This document shows, piece after piece, positions 33,444 to 42,300 of a stretch of 42,959 nucleotides of DNA. Position 1 is the first letter of the stretch. Each line of letters opens with the position of its first letter. The notes below the pieces were generated by a model. That model worked only from the letters and a program-made list of their open reading frames with translations, searched no databases and was not told the origin of the DNA. Source of the stretch: Oceanibaculum pacificum (GTDB lineage Bacteria > Pseudomonadota > Alphaproteobacteria > Oceanibaculales > Oceanibaculaceae). Both the position numbers and the translations under genes were made by a program. The DNA is taken from positions 1 to 42,959 of the forward strand of contig NZ_LPXN01000103.1 of the NCBI RefSeq assembly GCF_001618175.1. Reading direction: 5' to 3'.

Positions 33444-34197
33444 AATACGGCGACAGGGCGCCCGGATGACAGCAGGCTTTCGGCCCTGGAGAAGGTCATG
33501 ACGGGTGTGGGCATCGCGTCCCTTCTGATCATCTGATGCCAGAGCTGCGCGACAGCGCAGTGTTGGATTGCGTTCCCTACGCGCACGACTGGTTGCGCCA
33601 CGCGCTCAGCGCCGTATGTGTCGGCTCGTCGAGCCTGATAAACACTCGTTGAGTGTCTTGTCTTCTAGCGACTCCGTCCAGCTCGCGCACTGATGCAGGT
33701 TAGCTGTCAGCCCGCATGGCGCGCCAACTCGCACTCTTGACTCCTCAAGAACGGAAACAACACAAGCTATCCCTGACGAAAATTTACAGGCTCAATTCGA
33801 TAATAATCAGATAATCGAGCTGACCTAGCCCAACGGTCTGCACTGCCCCACGGATCGAACGCAGTTTGCCGATAGAGATATCTCTCCCTCGCTCAAAGCT
33901 ACTCTCGGTGGATTCACGCCCCCGCAACCAAATTAAGCCCGCAATGTCATAGACTTGCGGGCTTTGGCGTGTCTGGGCCACAGCCCCGGCCGGCCGGCGT
34001 GGAAGCACTATGGAAGCAAGCGGAAGAGGAAATAGGAGGGGTTGGTGCGCTATTGATATGTCCCCAGGGTGGGCAGAGTGGGGCTAAATGTAGACATTGC
34101 GGCCTCTGCCAATAGCTGACATTTGCTAATTAACTACGATGTGTTGCCGCGTTTATTCGCAAGCCTACCCTTTCGGTTGCGGCGCGAATCTAGAATG
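33444..34197. other. Gene-poor scar region
   Basis: I find no convincing gene in these 754 bases. Short open frames look like chance. Two hairpins are present: ACACTC/GAGTGT (33642-33656) and the stronger one listed separately. The run of terminator-like structures, the lack of genes and the two broken genes beside it suggest repeated insertion and deletion here. Confidence 0.5.
33936..33963. terminator. Stand-alone terminator-like hairpin
   Basis: AGCCCGCAA and TTGCGGGCT form a perfect 9-bp stem with a 10-base loop, followed by TTTGG on the plus strand. No intact gene ends just before it, so it may be left over from a lost gene. Confidence 0.45.
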
Positions 34198-34371
34198 TTA
34201 CTCCTGATGCTCGTCTACCGGTGAGGCCAGCATTGCAATCAGTTTCTCGCGTTGCTTCGCAGCCCACTTAAGGAACAGCGCCCCTGTGGGTGTCGCGAAC
34301 ATTGGCTTCACGGTTTGCAGAAATGTCTCGTATTCGTCTTTCGGGAGGCAGCTCGCTCCCCACAAAAAGCG
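34198..34371 (-). pseudogene. 3' fragment of an unknown gene
   Basis: On the minus strand this gives a 57-residue C-terminal fragment: LWGASCLPKDEYETFLQTVK, then PMFATPTGALFLKWAAKQRE and KLIAMLASPVDEHQE before TAA at 34198-34200. The composition looks like a real protein, but there is no start codon or 5' part. It ends at the same point at which the maiA remnant begins on the other strand. I do not recognise the family. Confidence 0.5.
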
Positions 34372-34373
34372 CT

Positions 34374-34715
34374 GACATGCATCCCATTAACAACAACCGC
34401 GTTCGGCGGTATCTCACCGACGTCGTGGGAGCCGAGGAGGCGCAGGTATTTACCTGGTATCGTCACTGGGTGCAGCAAGGGCTCTCCAGCCTCGAGGAAC
34501 AGCTGGCGCAGCGGCCGGTGCAGTTCCGGTTCTGCTTTGGCGGACAGCCCGGCCTGGCCGATGCCTGCCTCGTTCCGCAGATAGACAATGCACGGCGGTT
34601 TGACTGCGACCTGTCGCCCTATCCCCGCCTAGTGGCGGTCGATGCCGAGTGCCGCACCCTTGAGGCCTTCAGGCAAGCGGCGCCGGCGATGCAGCCGGAT
34701 TATCCAGAAGAATGA
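34374..34715 (+). pseudogene. maiA: Truncated maleylacetoacetate isomerase (C-terminal part)
   Basis: The translation from D-M-H-P-I-N-N-N-R onward matches the C-terminal domain of zeta-class GST/maleylacetoacetate isomerase. It shows DMHPINNNRVRRYLTDVVG, WYRHWVQQGLSSLEEQL, FCFGGQPGLADACLVPQIDN and ARRFDCDLSPYPR. The N-terminal thioredoxin-fold domain (about 80-90 residues) that holds the SS.CS glutathione-binding motif is absent. The open frame can be extended to 34290, but those 29 residues are unrelated to the family. Without the glutathione domain it cannot work as an isomerase, so it is a pseudogene. No other tyrosine-catabolism gene is in the window. Confidence 0.8.
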
Positions 34716-34870
34716 GGGCGCCCTGACCTAAGCTCCGATGAGCCTGCGGCGGATAGAAGATGACATTCCGAACTTCTTTATGGTGGCCCCGGCCTGTATG
34801 GGCGATGCGGCCCCACCACCGCCTTCGTCCGTGCCATGCCCTGAGGTCGGCCCGCTTGTGGCCGCACGCA

Positions 34871-35830
34871 TTATTCCGTTCGGGGCATGTCGTAGAGCTT
34901 CTCGATCAGCGGTGCGATCAGGGAGAGGGGCGTATCGATCAGGCCGCCATCCGCATTCAGGTAGTCTCGCAGTTTTTCGCTGAGCTGGACTACCCGGCTT
35001 CCGGAAATGCCTATGGCCAGCAGGGTCTGGCACAGGATTTCCGGCTCGTCCGGAATATAGCGGCTCAACCCCATCAGCGCCTTGGGCGCCACCGGGTCGG
35101 CTCGCAGGCACAGGATACGTGACGCGGTGGGGCGCATGTCCAAATCGTGGCTCGCCGCGCCGTTGAAAATGCCGAACAGGGCCAGAGCCGGGGCGGGCGG
35201 TATCTGCAGGCTGAAGCTGATGAACATCTCATCCTCGGCATTGATCGCCAGCGCCAGCACATTGCGTCCGATCCGCTGCAGGGCGCCGGTCATCACCAGC
35301 AAGCCATCCGGCAGGTTTTCCTCATAGCGCATCGCCATACCGGTTCCGGTATCAGGCGTTATCGTCAATATGCCAACTAGAAGCCAGCCGCGCCGGCTTG
35401 GCGCCCAGGCCTGGGAGATCGCCAGGTAACGGCCGGCCAGATAAGCCGGCGGCCGCGTCGTCGAGGATGGAGCCGGGGCAGGGATCAGGGATGCGGGCTG
35501 TATCGTCCGGCTTGCGGGAACAAGGGCTGTTGCCTGGCCCAGTTCCTCGGCCAGCGCGCCGCGCCGGGGCTCGATCATGGCGCGGAACTCGGCAAAACTG
35601 CAGTTGCGCACAGCCTCCCCGGTAACCGGCAGGTCGAGCAGCCGGGCGATGTCCTCGTAGATGCCGGCATCGCGCGGGCTAGAGCGGCCCTGCAGCCATT
35701 TATAGGCGCGTTGCGGGTCATAGCCGGTCTGCGGATTCAGCGCCTTGAAGCGGGCATACATCTCCTTCTGCGTTGCACACCCGGTGATGATCTGAACCAG
35801 ACGAAGCTTCTGTTGAAAATCAATACTCAT
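34871..35830 (-). CDS. Regulator-like protein with N-terminal HTH-type region
   Basis: This 319-aa protein starts MSIDFQQKLRLVQIITGCATQKEMYARFKALNP and has YKWLQGRSSPRDAGIYEDIARLLDLP (about residues 45-71). That reads like an XRE-type DNA-binding region with a 'W..GrssPr....y..lA..l' helix pair. Residues 80-130 are a Pro/Ala linker. The C-terminal half (FISFSLQIPPAPALALFGIFNG and similar) is a beta-rich sensor-like domain that I do not recognise. The ATG at 35830 is chosen over 35902; the upstream site is weak (AGGTG). A perfect inverted repeat lies 36-58 bases upstream, consistent with autoregulation. It is divergent from the RTX adhesin gene and may control it. Confidence 0.6.
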   Translation of the reverse strand: MSIDFQQKLRLVQIITGCATQKEMYARFKALNPQTGYDPQRAYKWLQGRSSPRDAGIYEDIARLLDLPVTGEAVRNCSFAEFRAMIEPRRGALAEELGQATALVPASRTIQPASLIPAPAPSSTTRPPAYLAGRYLAISQAWAPSRRGWLLVGILTITPDTGTGMAMRYEENLPDGLLVMTGALQRIGRNVLALAINAEDEMFISFSLQIPPAPALALFGIFNGAASHDLDMRPTASRILCLRADPVAPKALMGLSRYIPDEPEILCQTLLAIGISGSRVVQLSEKLRDYLNADGGLIDTPLSLIAPLIEKLYDMPRTE

Positions 35831-35865
35831 CGGCACCTGGTGGTCAAAAGGCAAAGTTGCACGCG

Positions 35866-35888
35866 ATTCCAATTTCCAAAATTGGAAT
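35866..35888. promoter_or_regulatory. Candidate operator of the regulator-like gene
   Basis: ATTCCAATTT and AAATTGGAAT are perfect 10-base arms with a 3-base spacer, 36 bases upstream of the regulator-like ATG and about 270 bases upstream of the divergent adhesin gene. It has the size and symmetry of a dimer site. The rest of the 330-base gap to 36,160 is AT-rich with no gene. Confidence 0.55.
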
Positions 35889-36160
35889 TTGGAGGGTGGC
35901 ACCTATGAGCGTGATTTCAAGTAGAATAATTTATGATTGGTTTCTCGGTATATAAATTTCTGTAATAATTTCTAAAATAAGAGTGATTTTCTGCTTTGCA
36001 GAGAGCGAGTGAAATCCCTGAATAATGCGCGGTTTTCAATATAAGATTGATCGCATGAACTGGTAATTTTATCTTTTTTGGAAGTGCGCTTTTCTTCTTC
36101 TGCAAATTCTCCGTTAATCCGCGCCATGAACTGAACTGCGGATTCCTGGGAGACGCGCAC

Positions 36161-38872
36161 ATGGCCACCTATAGCGTCGCAACCGAAGCGGAGCTGCGCG
36201 CCGCGCTGGCTGCCCAGCAGAATGGCGACAGCATCATTTTCACCGCCAATATTTCGCTGGCGACGGACGATCTGCAGGCGGTCACCACCGCGCTCACCGT
36301 CGATGCCGCCGGCTTCACCCTGTCGGGCGGCGCGCTGCGTATCGGCGATGGCGGCACGGCCGGCAGCCTTACCGGCGGCGTGGGGGCCGCGGCGACCGGA
36401 TATAGCGGCACCATTGGCGATACCGGCAGCGTGGGCACCGCATCGGCGGCGCTTGCCGGGGCCGGTGCGACGCTCGCCATCGGCACGGGCAGCACCGTTA
36501 CCGGCGGCACCGGCGGGGCGGGGCGCGCGCTGGTTGCCGGGGATGCGCAGAGCGTCACAAGCACCACGCTGGGCATCAATGGTAACCTGGATCTGGGCGG
36601 TCAGGGCTTTGCCCTCACCGACCAAATACTTGTGAGGCTTGGCTTTTTCCACGCCGCCAATCCGCTCAGTTTGAATGGTGAAACTCTTGCGTCCCTTGCC
36701 GCCGCGATTGCGGCCCATATCCCGACCATCTCGGTCAGCGCCACCACCACCGGCATCAACGACACGCTGACCATCAGCCAGGGCACGACGGTCATCGAGA
36801 CCATCACCTTGGCGAACAATATTGGCACCCCGATGTCGGGTCTGGGCTTTGCGGGACCGTTCCCCCAGGTGATCGCGCCCTTGTTCGAGGATGGCGGCGT
36901 CGGCGGCACCGGTGCTTCGGGCGCTGCCATCGCTGCTGCGGGCGCGGGCGTTTTCGAGATTGCCGGCACGCTTCGCGGCGGTGTCGGCGGCGCCGGCGGT
37001 GGCACGCTGTTCCGTAGTGGCGATGGCGGTACTGGCGGTGCCGGCGGTGCCGGTATCAGCCTTGGGGCCGGCGCCTCGGCCACCATCACCAATTCCGGCA
37101 CGATCGAAGGAGGTGTCGGCGGCGCGGGGGGCGCTGGTCCCGTTGATGGCAGTCTCGGTCATTCTGCACAGCTCGGCAATGCCGGCGCCCATGGCGCGGG
37201 CGGGGTCGGCATCACCGGCAGCGGGCTGACCATCACCAACAGCGGCACCATTGCCGGCGGGCTGGGCGGGGACGTCACGACGCGCGCCAATGCCATCGAC
37301 TTTACCGGCGGCACCAACACGCTGACGCTGGAGACCGGCTCCAGCATCACCGGCAATATCGGCCTTGCCGGCGCGCTGGAACTGTCGAGCGCCATCACCA
37401 TGACGATGGCCAATGTCATCACCGGCACCGGCGCGCTGGAGAAGACCGGCGCGGGCGTCCTGACGCTGAGCGGCGCCAATACCTATACCGGCGGAACCAC
37501 GGTGTCTGCAGGCACGGTGAAGCTGTCGGGCGGCGTTGCCCTCGCCAATGGCGGTGCGGTGACAATCGCCTCCGGCGCGGTGCTGGATATGGACGGCACG
37601 ACGGAAACCATCGGCACCCTATCGGGCGCGGGCAGCGTGTCGCTGGGCGCGGGAAGCCTGACCACCGGCGGTACCGGCGCCACCAGCTTCAGCGGCGTTA
37701 TTTCGGGCAGCGGCGGTATCGCCAAGACCGGCACGGGCACGCTGACGCTGAGCGGCGCCAACAGCTATACCGGCACGACGATGATTTCGGCCGGCACGCT
37801 GGCGGTAACGGGATCGCTGGCCGGCGCGTCAGCCGTCACCGTGGCGTCCGGCGGCACGCTGGGCGGCTCCGGCACGGTGGGCGGCGTGACCGTGCAGAGC
37901 GGTGGCACCATCGCGGCCGGCACCAGCCCCGGCATTCTGAAAACCGGCGACCTCGCGCTGGATGCGGGCGGCACCGCCAGCTTCGAGCTAGATGGCACCA
38001 CCGCCGGCATTCAGTATGACCAGATCGATGTCACTGGCACGGTCGACCTCGGCGGCGCCACGCTTATGCTTGAGATCGGCTATGCGCCAGCCAGCAATGC
38101 CAGCTTCATCCTCATCGAGAATGACGGTGTGGATGCCATCACCGGCATTTTCGACGGACTGGCAGAGGGCGCCACGGTCACGGCCAGTGGCTACAACTTC
38201 ACGGTCAGCTATGCGGGCGGTGACGGCAATGACGTGCTGCTGACCTACGCCGCCCCCACGCCGCCCCCGGCTCCAGTGCACGATTCCGATATCGTCCTCA
38301 TCCATAACCAGCCGACGTCGATCCGCCTGACCGGCACCGGCGGCAACGACATCCTTTCGGGCAATATCGGTAACGACACCATCAGCGGCGGTGCCGGCAA
38401 CGACATCCTGTCCGGCAATGATGGCAATGAGTTCATCGATTTGACTGGCGGCGGCAACAATTGGGCGCAGGGGAATCGTGGCAGCGACACCATTATCGGC
38501 GGTGCCGGCAGCGACACCATCCGCGGCGGCAAAGGCCATGATTCGATCAGCGGCCAGGGTGGTGACGATGTGCTTTACAGCGGCCAGGGCAATGACACGC
38601 TGGAAGGTGGGGCCGGCGCCGATCTGTTCGTGCTGAAGGGATTCGATCCGGCCTTCCCCGGCGCGGCCCTGGCGCCGACTATCCTCGATTTCCAGCCAGG
38701 GAGCGACCGTCTGGCAGTGGAGGGGGCTACCCTGGCGGAACTACAGGCGGCTATTGCCGGCCAGACCGTCACCGACAGCGGCATCATCCTCTCCGTCGTC
38801 GGGGCCAGCATCACCCTGCTCGGCATCAGTCAACTCACCGCCGCAGATATCGACGCCGCCTTCTATGCCTGA
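36161..38872 (+). CDS. Large adhesin with passenger repeats and RTX C-terminus
   Basis: This 903-aa acidic protein has no Sec signal, as expected for type I secretion. Residues 1-60 (ATYSVATEAELRAALAAQQ) begin a beta-helix-type region. Residues 230-390 are Gly/Ala-rich. Two passenger-associated repeats follow at about 425-470 and 515-560 (GAGVLTLSGANTYTGGTTVS; GTGTLTLSGANSYTGTTMIS), a motif otherwise typical of autotransporters. Residues 727-826 hold several GGxGxDxxx calcium-binding nonapeptides (GGAGNDILSGNDGN, GGAGSDTIRGG, GNDTLEGGAGAD). The C-terminus (about 75 residues, ending IDAAFYA) fits an uncleaved type I secretion signal. There is no C-terminal beta barrel. GGGAG precedes the ATG by 8 bases. 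No T1SS exporter gene is in the window. Confidence 0.88.
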   Translation: MATYSVATEAELRAALAAQQNGDSIIFTANISLATDDLQAVTTALTVDAAGFTLSGGALRIGDGGTAGSLTGGVGAAATGYSGTIGDTGSVGTASAALAGAGATLAIGTGSTVTGGTGGAGRALVAGDAQSVTSTTLGINGNLDLGGQGFALTDQILVRLGFFHAANPLSLNGETLASLAAAIAAHIPTISVSATTTGINDTLTISQGTTVIETITLANNIGTPMSGLGFAGPFPQVIAPLFEDGGVGGTGASGAAIAAAGAGVFEIAGTLRGGVGGAGGGTLFRSGDGGTGGAGGAGISLGAGASATITNSGTIEGGVGGAGGAGPVDGSLGHSAQLGNAGAHGAGGVGITGSGLTITNSGTIAGGLGGDVTTRANAIDFTGGTNTLTLETGSSITGNIGLAGALELSSAITMTMANVITGTGALEKTGAGVLTLSGANTYTGGTTVSAGTVKLSGGVALANGGAVTIASGAVLDMDGTTETIGTLSGAGSVSLGAGSLTTGGTGATSFSGVISGSGGIAKTGTGTLTLSGANSYTGTTMISAGTLAVTGSLAGASAVTVASGGTLGGSGTVGGVTVQSGGTIAAGTSPGILKTGDLALDAGGTASFELDGTTAGIQYDQIDVTGTVDLGGATLMLEIGYAPASNASFILIENDGVDAITGIFDGLAEGATVTASGYNFTVSYAGGDGNDVLLTYAAPTPPPAPVHDSDIVLIHNQPTSIRLTGTGGNDILSGNIGNDTISGGAGNDILSGNDGNEFIDLTGGGNNWAQGNRGSDTIIGGAGSDTIRGGKGHDSISGQGGDDVLYSGQGNDTLEGGAGADLFVLKGFDPAFPGAALAPTILDFQPGSDRLAVEGATLAELQAAIAGQTVTDSGIILSVVGASITLLGISQLTAADIDAAFYA

Positions 38873-39317
38873 GGCGGCCGGTGTCCTTCAGCCGAAGCGC
38901 GTGCGCCGTCCTGTCCGGTATTGTTCAGGTGCCATTGACGGGGAAATAGTCATCGGTCGGCAGCATGCCTGACATTCGTCTGCGATAAGCAGCCATTTCG
39001 TATTGGCCCATGGCTAGATCCCGCATAGGACTTTCGCAGAACGAATGGTTATTTATTTATGAGATGAGTATGAAGTGGTATTTGAATTAATTCAGATTCA
39101 GTAGAATTTATTCCAAAGACTTTGAAGATGGAATGTTGTAGGAGGATTTGTGAAGAAGGTCAATTTTGATCATAATTCATCAAAATCGACCATAATTCAC
39201 TTGAATTGATCATTATTCATTAATTCTCTGTTTATTTTTAACTTCGTATATTCCCCGCCGGCAAGGCTGATGGATTGTCGGCCTGCATGCTGAGATCGTG
39301 CATAGGGGAACAAGAAA
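38873..39317. other. Intergenic region between the two adhesin genes
   Basis: No gene is seen. The part from 39,030 to 39,250 is strongly AT-rich and includes the phased repeats listed separately. It should hold the promoter of the second adhesin gene. No terminator hairpin with a T-run is visible after the first gene. Confidence 0.5.
39168..39227. repeat. Three 20-bp-spaced direct repeats upstream of the second adhesin
   Basis: GATCATAATTCA (39168), GACCATAATTCA (39188) and GATCATTATTCA (39208) recur with an exact 20-base period, close to two helical turns. They end about 98 bases before the adhesin ATG. The spacing puts all three on one DNA face, as in arrays of regulator-binding sites. 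Confidence 0.65.
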
Positions 39318-42300
39318 ATGAACGTAAAGCCGGTCGTCGAGGGACGCTCAACCACATTGATCGTGACGTCTGCGGAGGATTTCGCGGACGGCAACGCCGC
39401 TACTTATGAGTTGGATGCCTCGGATGGGGCAGGCCTAACCCTGAAGGAGGCGCTGTACTGGGCGCAAGACGGCTACACCATCGTCTTCGCGTCGGACGTC
39501 ACGCAGATCACGCTCGACAATCCGCTGGAGATCAGCAAGCAGGTTACCATCGATGGCGGCGGCACCGTGTCGATCACCGGCAAGGGAGTGCGGGTCCCCG
39601 TTGGGGTCGCCGACGACAAGGGCGGCGCCGTGCTGCAAAACATCATCCTCAAGGACATATCCGTCGTCGGCGATGAAATCATCGACAATAACGGTGTCCT
39701 GACCCTGCGCAATGTGACGATAGAAAACGCGATCGTCGACGTTACGGCAGATAACGCGACCGGCTTGGGGGTGGCCAATTTTCACAATGGCACGCTGTAT
39801 GTGGAGGGCCTAATGATCAGTGGCACCGCGGTATCTACCGAAGGTGCTTCTTCTGCCGCGTATGTCATGCGCAACCAAGGCGTGATCCACGTCGCGGAAG
39901 GCGGGCTGACGCTGATCGACAATACCAGCCAATCGGACCAGTCAGCGGCGAATACCTTTTTCAATCTCAGCTTCGCCACGATCAATGTTTACGGTGAAGA
40001 TCTCATTCAATTCACCGGCAATCACGCGAACGAAATACCGGACAATGCGATTTTCAATGCGCAGCCGTTTGCCGCCTCGGATTACACGCCGCCGAGCGGC
40101 GGGGCCGATGCCGGCGGCGTGACCGTCGATTTCACGGAAGGCGACGCGGCGGTCCTGATCGCCGAGGAAGCGACCATCGTCGACGAGGACAGCGCCGACC
40201 TGGCCGCACTTACCGTCACGCTCGACAGCGTCGATGACGGCAGCAGCCTGTCCATCGACGAGGATGCGCTCGCGCAGGTCAATCCGGCGATTGCTGCCGC
40301 CTATGACCCGGCGACGGGGATATTGACGCTGACCGCCGCCGATGGCGCTCCCGTCGCGGACTTCGAGGCGGCGCTGCGCCTGGTCGCCTACGCAAATGCG
40401 GGCGACGACCCGCAGAATCGCAGCATCAGCATCGTGGCGACCGACATGGAGGGGGGCGACAGCGAGCCCGAGATTGTCACGGTCGCGGTCGCCGGCGTGA
40501 ATGACGCCCCGACGCTGGAGGCCGATGGCAGCACCGGCCAGACGGTGGGCGCCGGCCTCACCAGCGGCGGGGTCGCGCTGTTCGACAACAGCGTCATCGA
40601 TACCGTCGAAGCCGGGCAGAAAATCTCCGAAATCCTGCTGAAGGCCACCGGGCTGGCCGATGGCGCGTCCGAAATTCTCACAGTCGACGGTACGGATGTG
40701 GCCCTGACCGACGGCAATAGCGCCGGGCCGACGAGCAACGGGCTTGTGATTGAGGTGGCGCTCTCGCACGGCGAGGCGACGGTCAGCATCCTCGCTTCCA
40801 GCCCGGTGGAAGTGCAGACCATGGCCGACATCCTGGACGGCATCGTCTATCGGAACGAAGCGAGCGCCGCCACCGGCAGCCGTGACTTCAGCCTGACCGG
40901 CATCAAGGACGATGGCGGCACCGATGATGGCGGCGTGGATAGCAGCCCGCTCAGCGACATCACCACGTCAATCGAGATCAAAGCGGCGCCGGTGATCAGT
41001 CTCGGCGGCGGGACGCCCAGCTATGGCGGCATGATCAAGAACGGGCAGGACGTCCCTTCCGACAGCCTGACCCAGATCAACAATCTGATCGTCAGCGACG
41101 ACGGCAAGTCGGTCTATGTCGGCAGCTTCTATGGCGTGGCGCAGTTCGACCGCGATACGGGTAGTGGCCAGTTGACCTTCAAGCAGATGCTGACCGATGG
41201 AGAGAATGGTCACGATTCCATTTTGAACAGCACGGGGCTGTCCCTGTCGCCCGACGGTCTCTCCCTCTATGTGGCGGCGAACAGCGATGGCGGGCTCAAC
41301 CTGTTCGACCGGGACGCGGCAACCGGGGATTTGACCTTCAAGAGCGTCATCCTCGACGACAATGTTCCGTCGCTGCAATCGGTGCGGACGGTCATCGTGT
41401 CGCCGGACGGCGCGCATGTCTACGCCGCCAGCGGCTATGACGGAAACATCACCAGCTTCGAGCGCGACCCGGCGACGGGCGAATTGACCTATATCGGCTC
41501 CATCCCCGATATCCTGGGAACCTCCGCCTCCGAATCCCTGGCTTTCTCGCCAGACGGGCTGACATTGTACTCCGTCAGCTTTCATGAAGACGCCATCGCC
41601 ATTTTCACCCGCGATGCCGATACCGGCGCACTCACCCATGCCGGTTCCATCAAGCATGGCGATGAGGTGAACTCCGTTACCGTGGAGGGCATGGATGGCT
41701 CGACCGCTGTGGTCGTCTCCCCCGATGGCGAGCACGTCTATGTCGCCAGCAACAACAGCAGCACCATTGCCGTGTTCGACCGAGGCGGCGATGGCAGCCT
41801 GAGCTTCAGCACCGCCATCTATAATAATGGCCCCGACGGTAATATCGGCTTGATGTTCCCGAAGAACCTGACCATCTCGCCGGACGGCGATTTTCTCTAC
41901 GTCGTCTCCAACGGCAGCAGCGCCCTCACCATTTTCGCGCGCGACGCGGCGACCGGGAATCTGACCTATCTCGACCACATCACGGACAGCCCGGCGACCG
42001 ATGGGCTGGGGGGCGTGGGGGCGGTCGCCATCTCGCCCGACGGCCGCTCGGTCTATACCGGAGGCTATACTGATCAGGCCATTGTCACTTTCAGCAGCGG
42101 TGTGTCCTTCACGGAGAAGGGCGGGGCAGTGACGCTGGTCTCGGATGTCTCGATCTCCGACAATGACAGCGTCACCCTGGATCAGGTCACCTTGACCCTG
42201 TCCGCCACGCCGGACGATTCAGCCGAAAGCCTGTTCGTCGATGGCGATCTGCCGGCCGGCATCGTGGCCGATTACGAATCGGGAACGCTGACGCTGTCGG

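Noticed and set aside
33911-33929. A possible tRNA 3' end (a CCGCAACCA-like ending)
   Set aside because: No T-loop consensus or matching acceptor strand can be built upstream, so it is not a tRNA remnant that I can support.
33784-34008. A 74-codon minus-strand frame
   Set aside because: It reads through the terminator-like hairpin at 33936-33963 and shows no protein-like features.
35972-37192. A 406-codon minus-strand frame opposite the first adhesin, with others at 39435-42806
   Set aside because: The sense strand encodes a clear repeat protein; the antisense frames only mirror its Gly/Ala/Asp-rich codons.
39168-39227. CRISPR array
   Set aside because: The repeats are 12 bases in a 20-base period, far too short for CRISPR repeats and spacers, and no cas gene is present.
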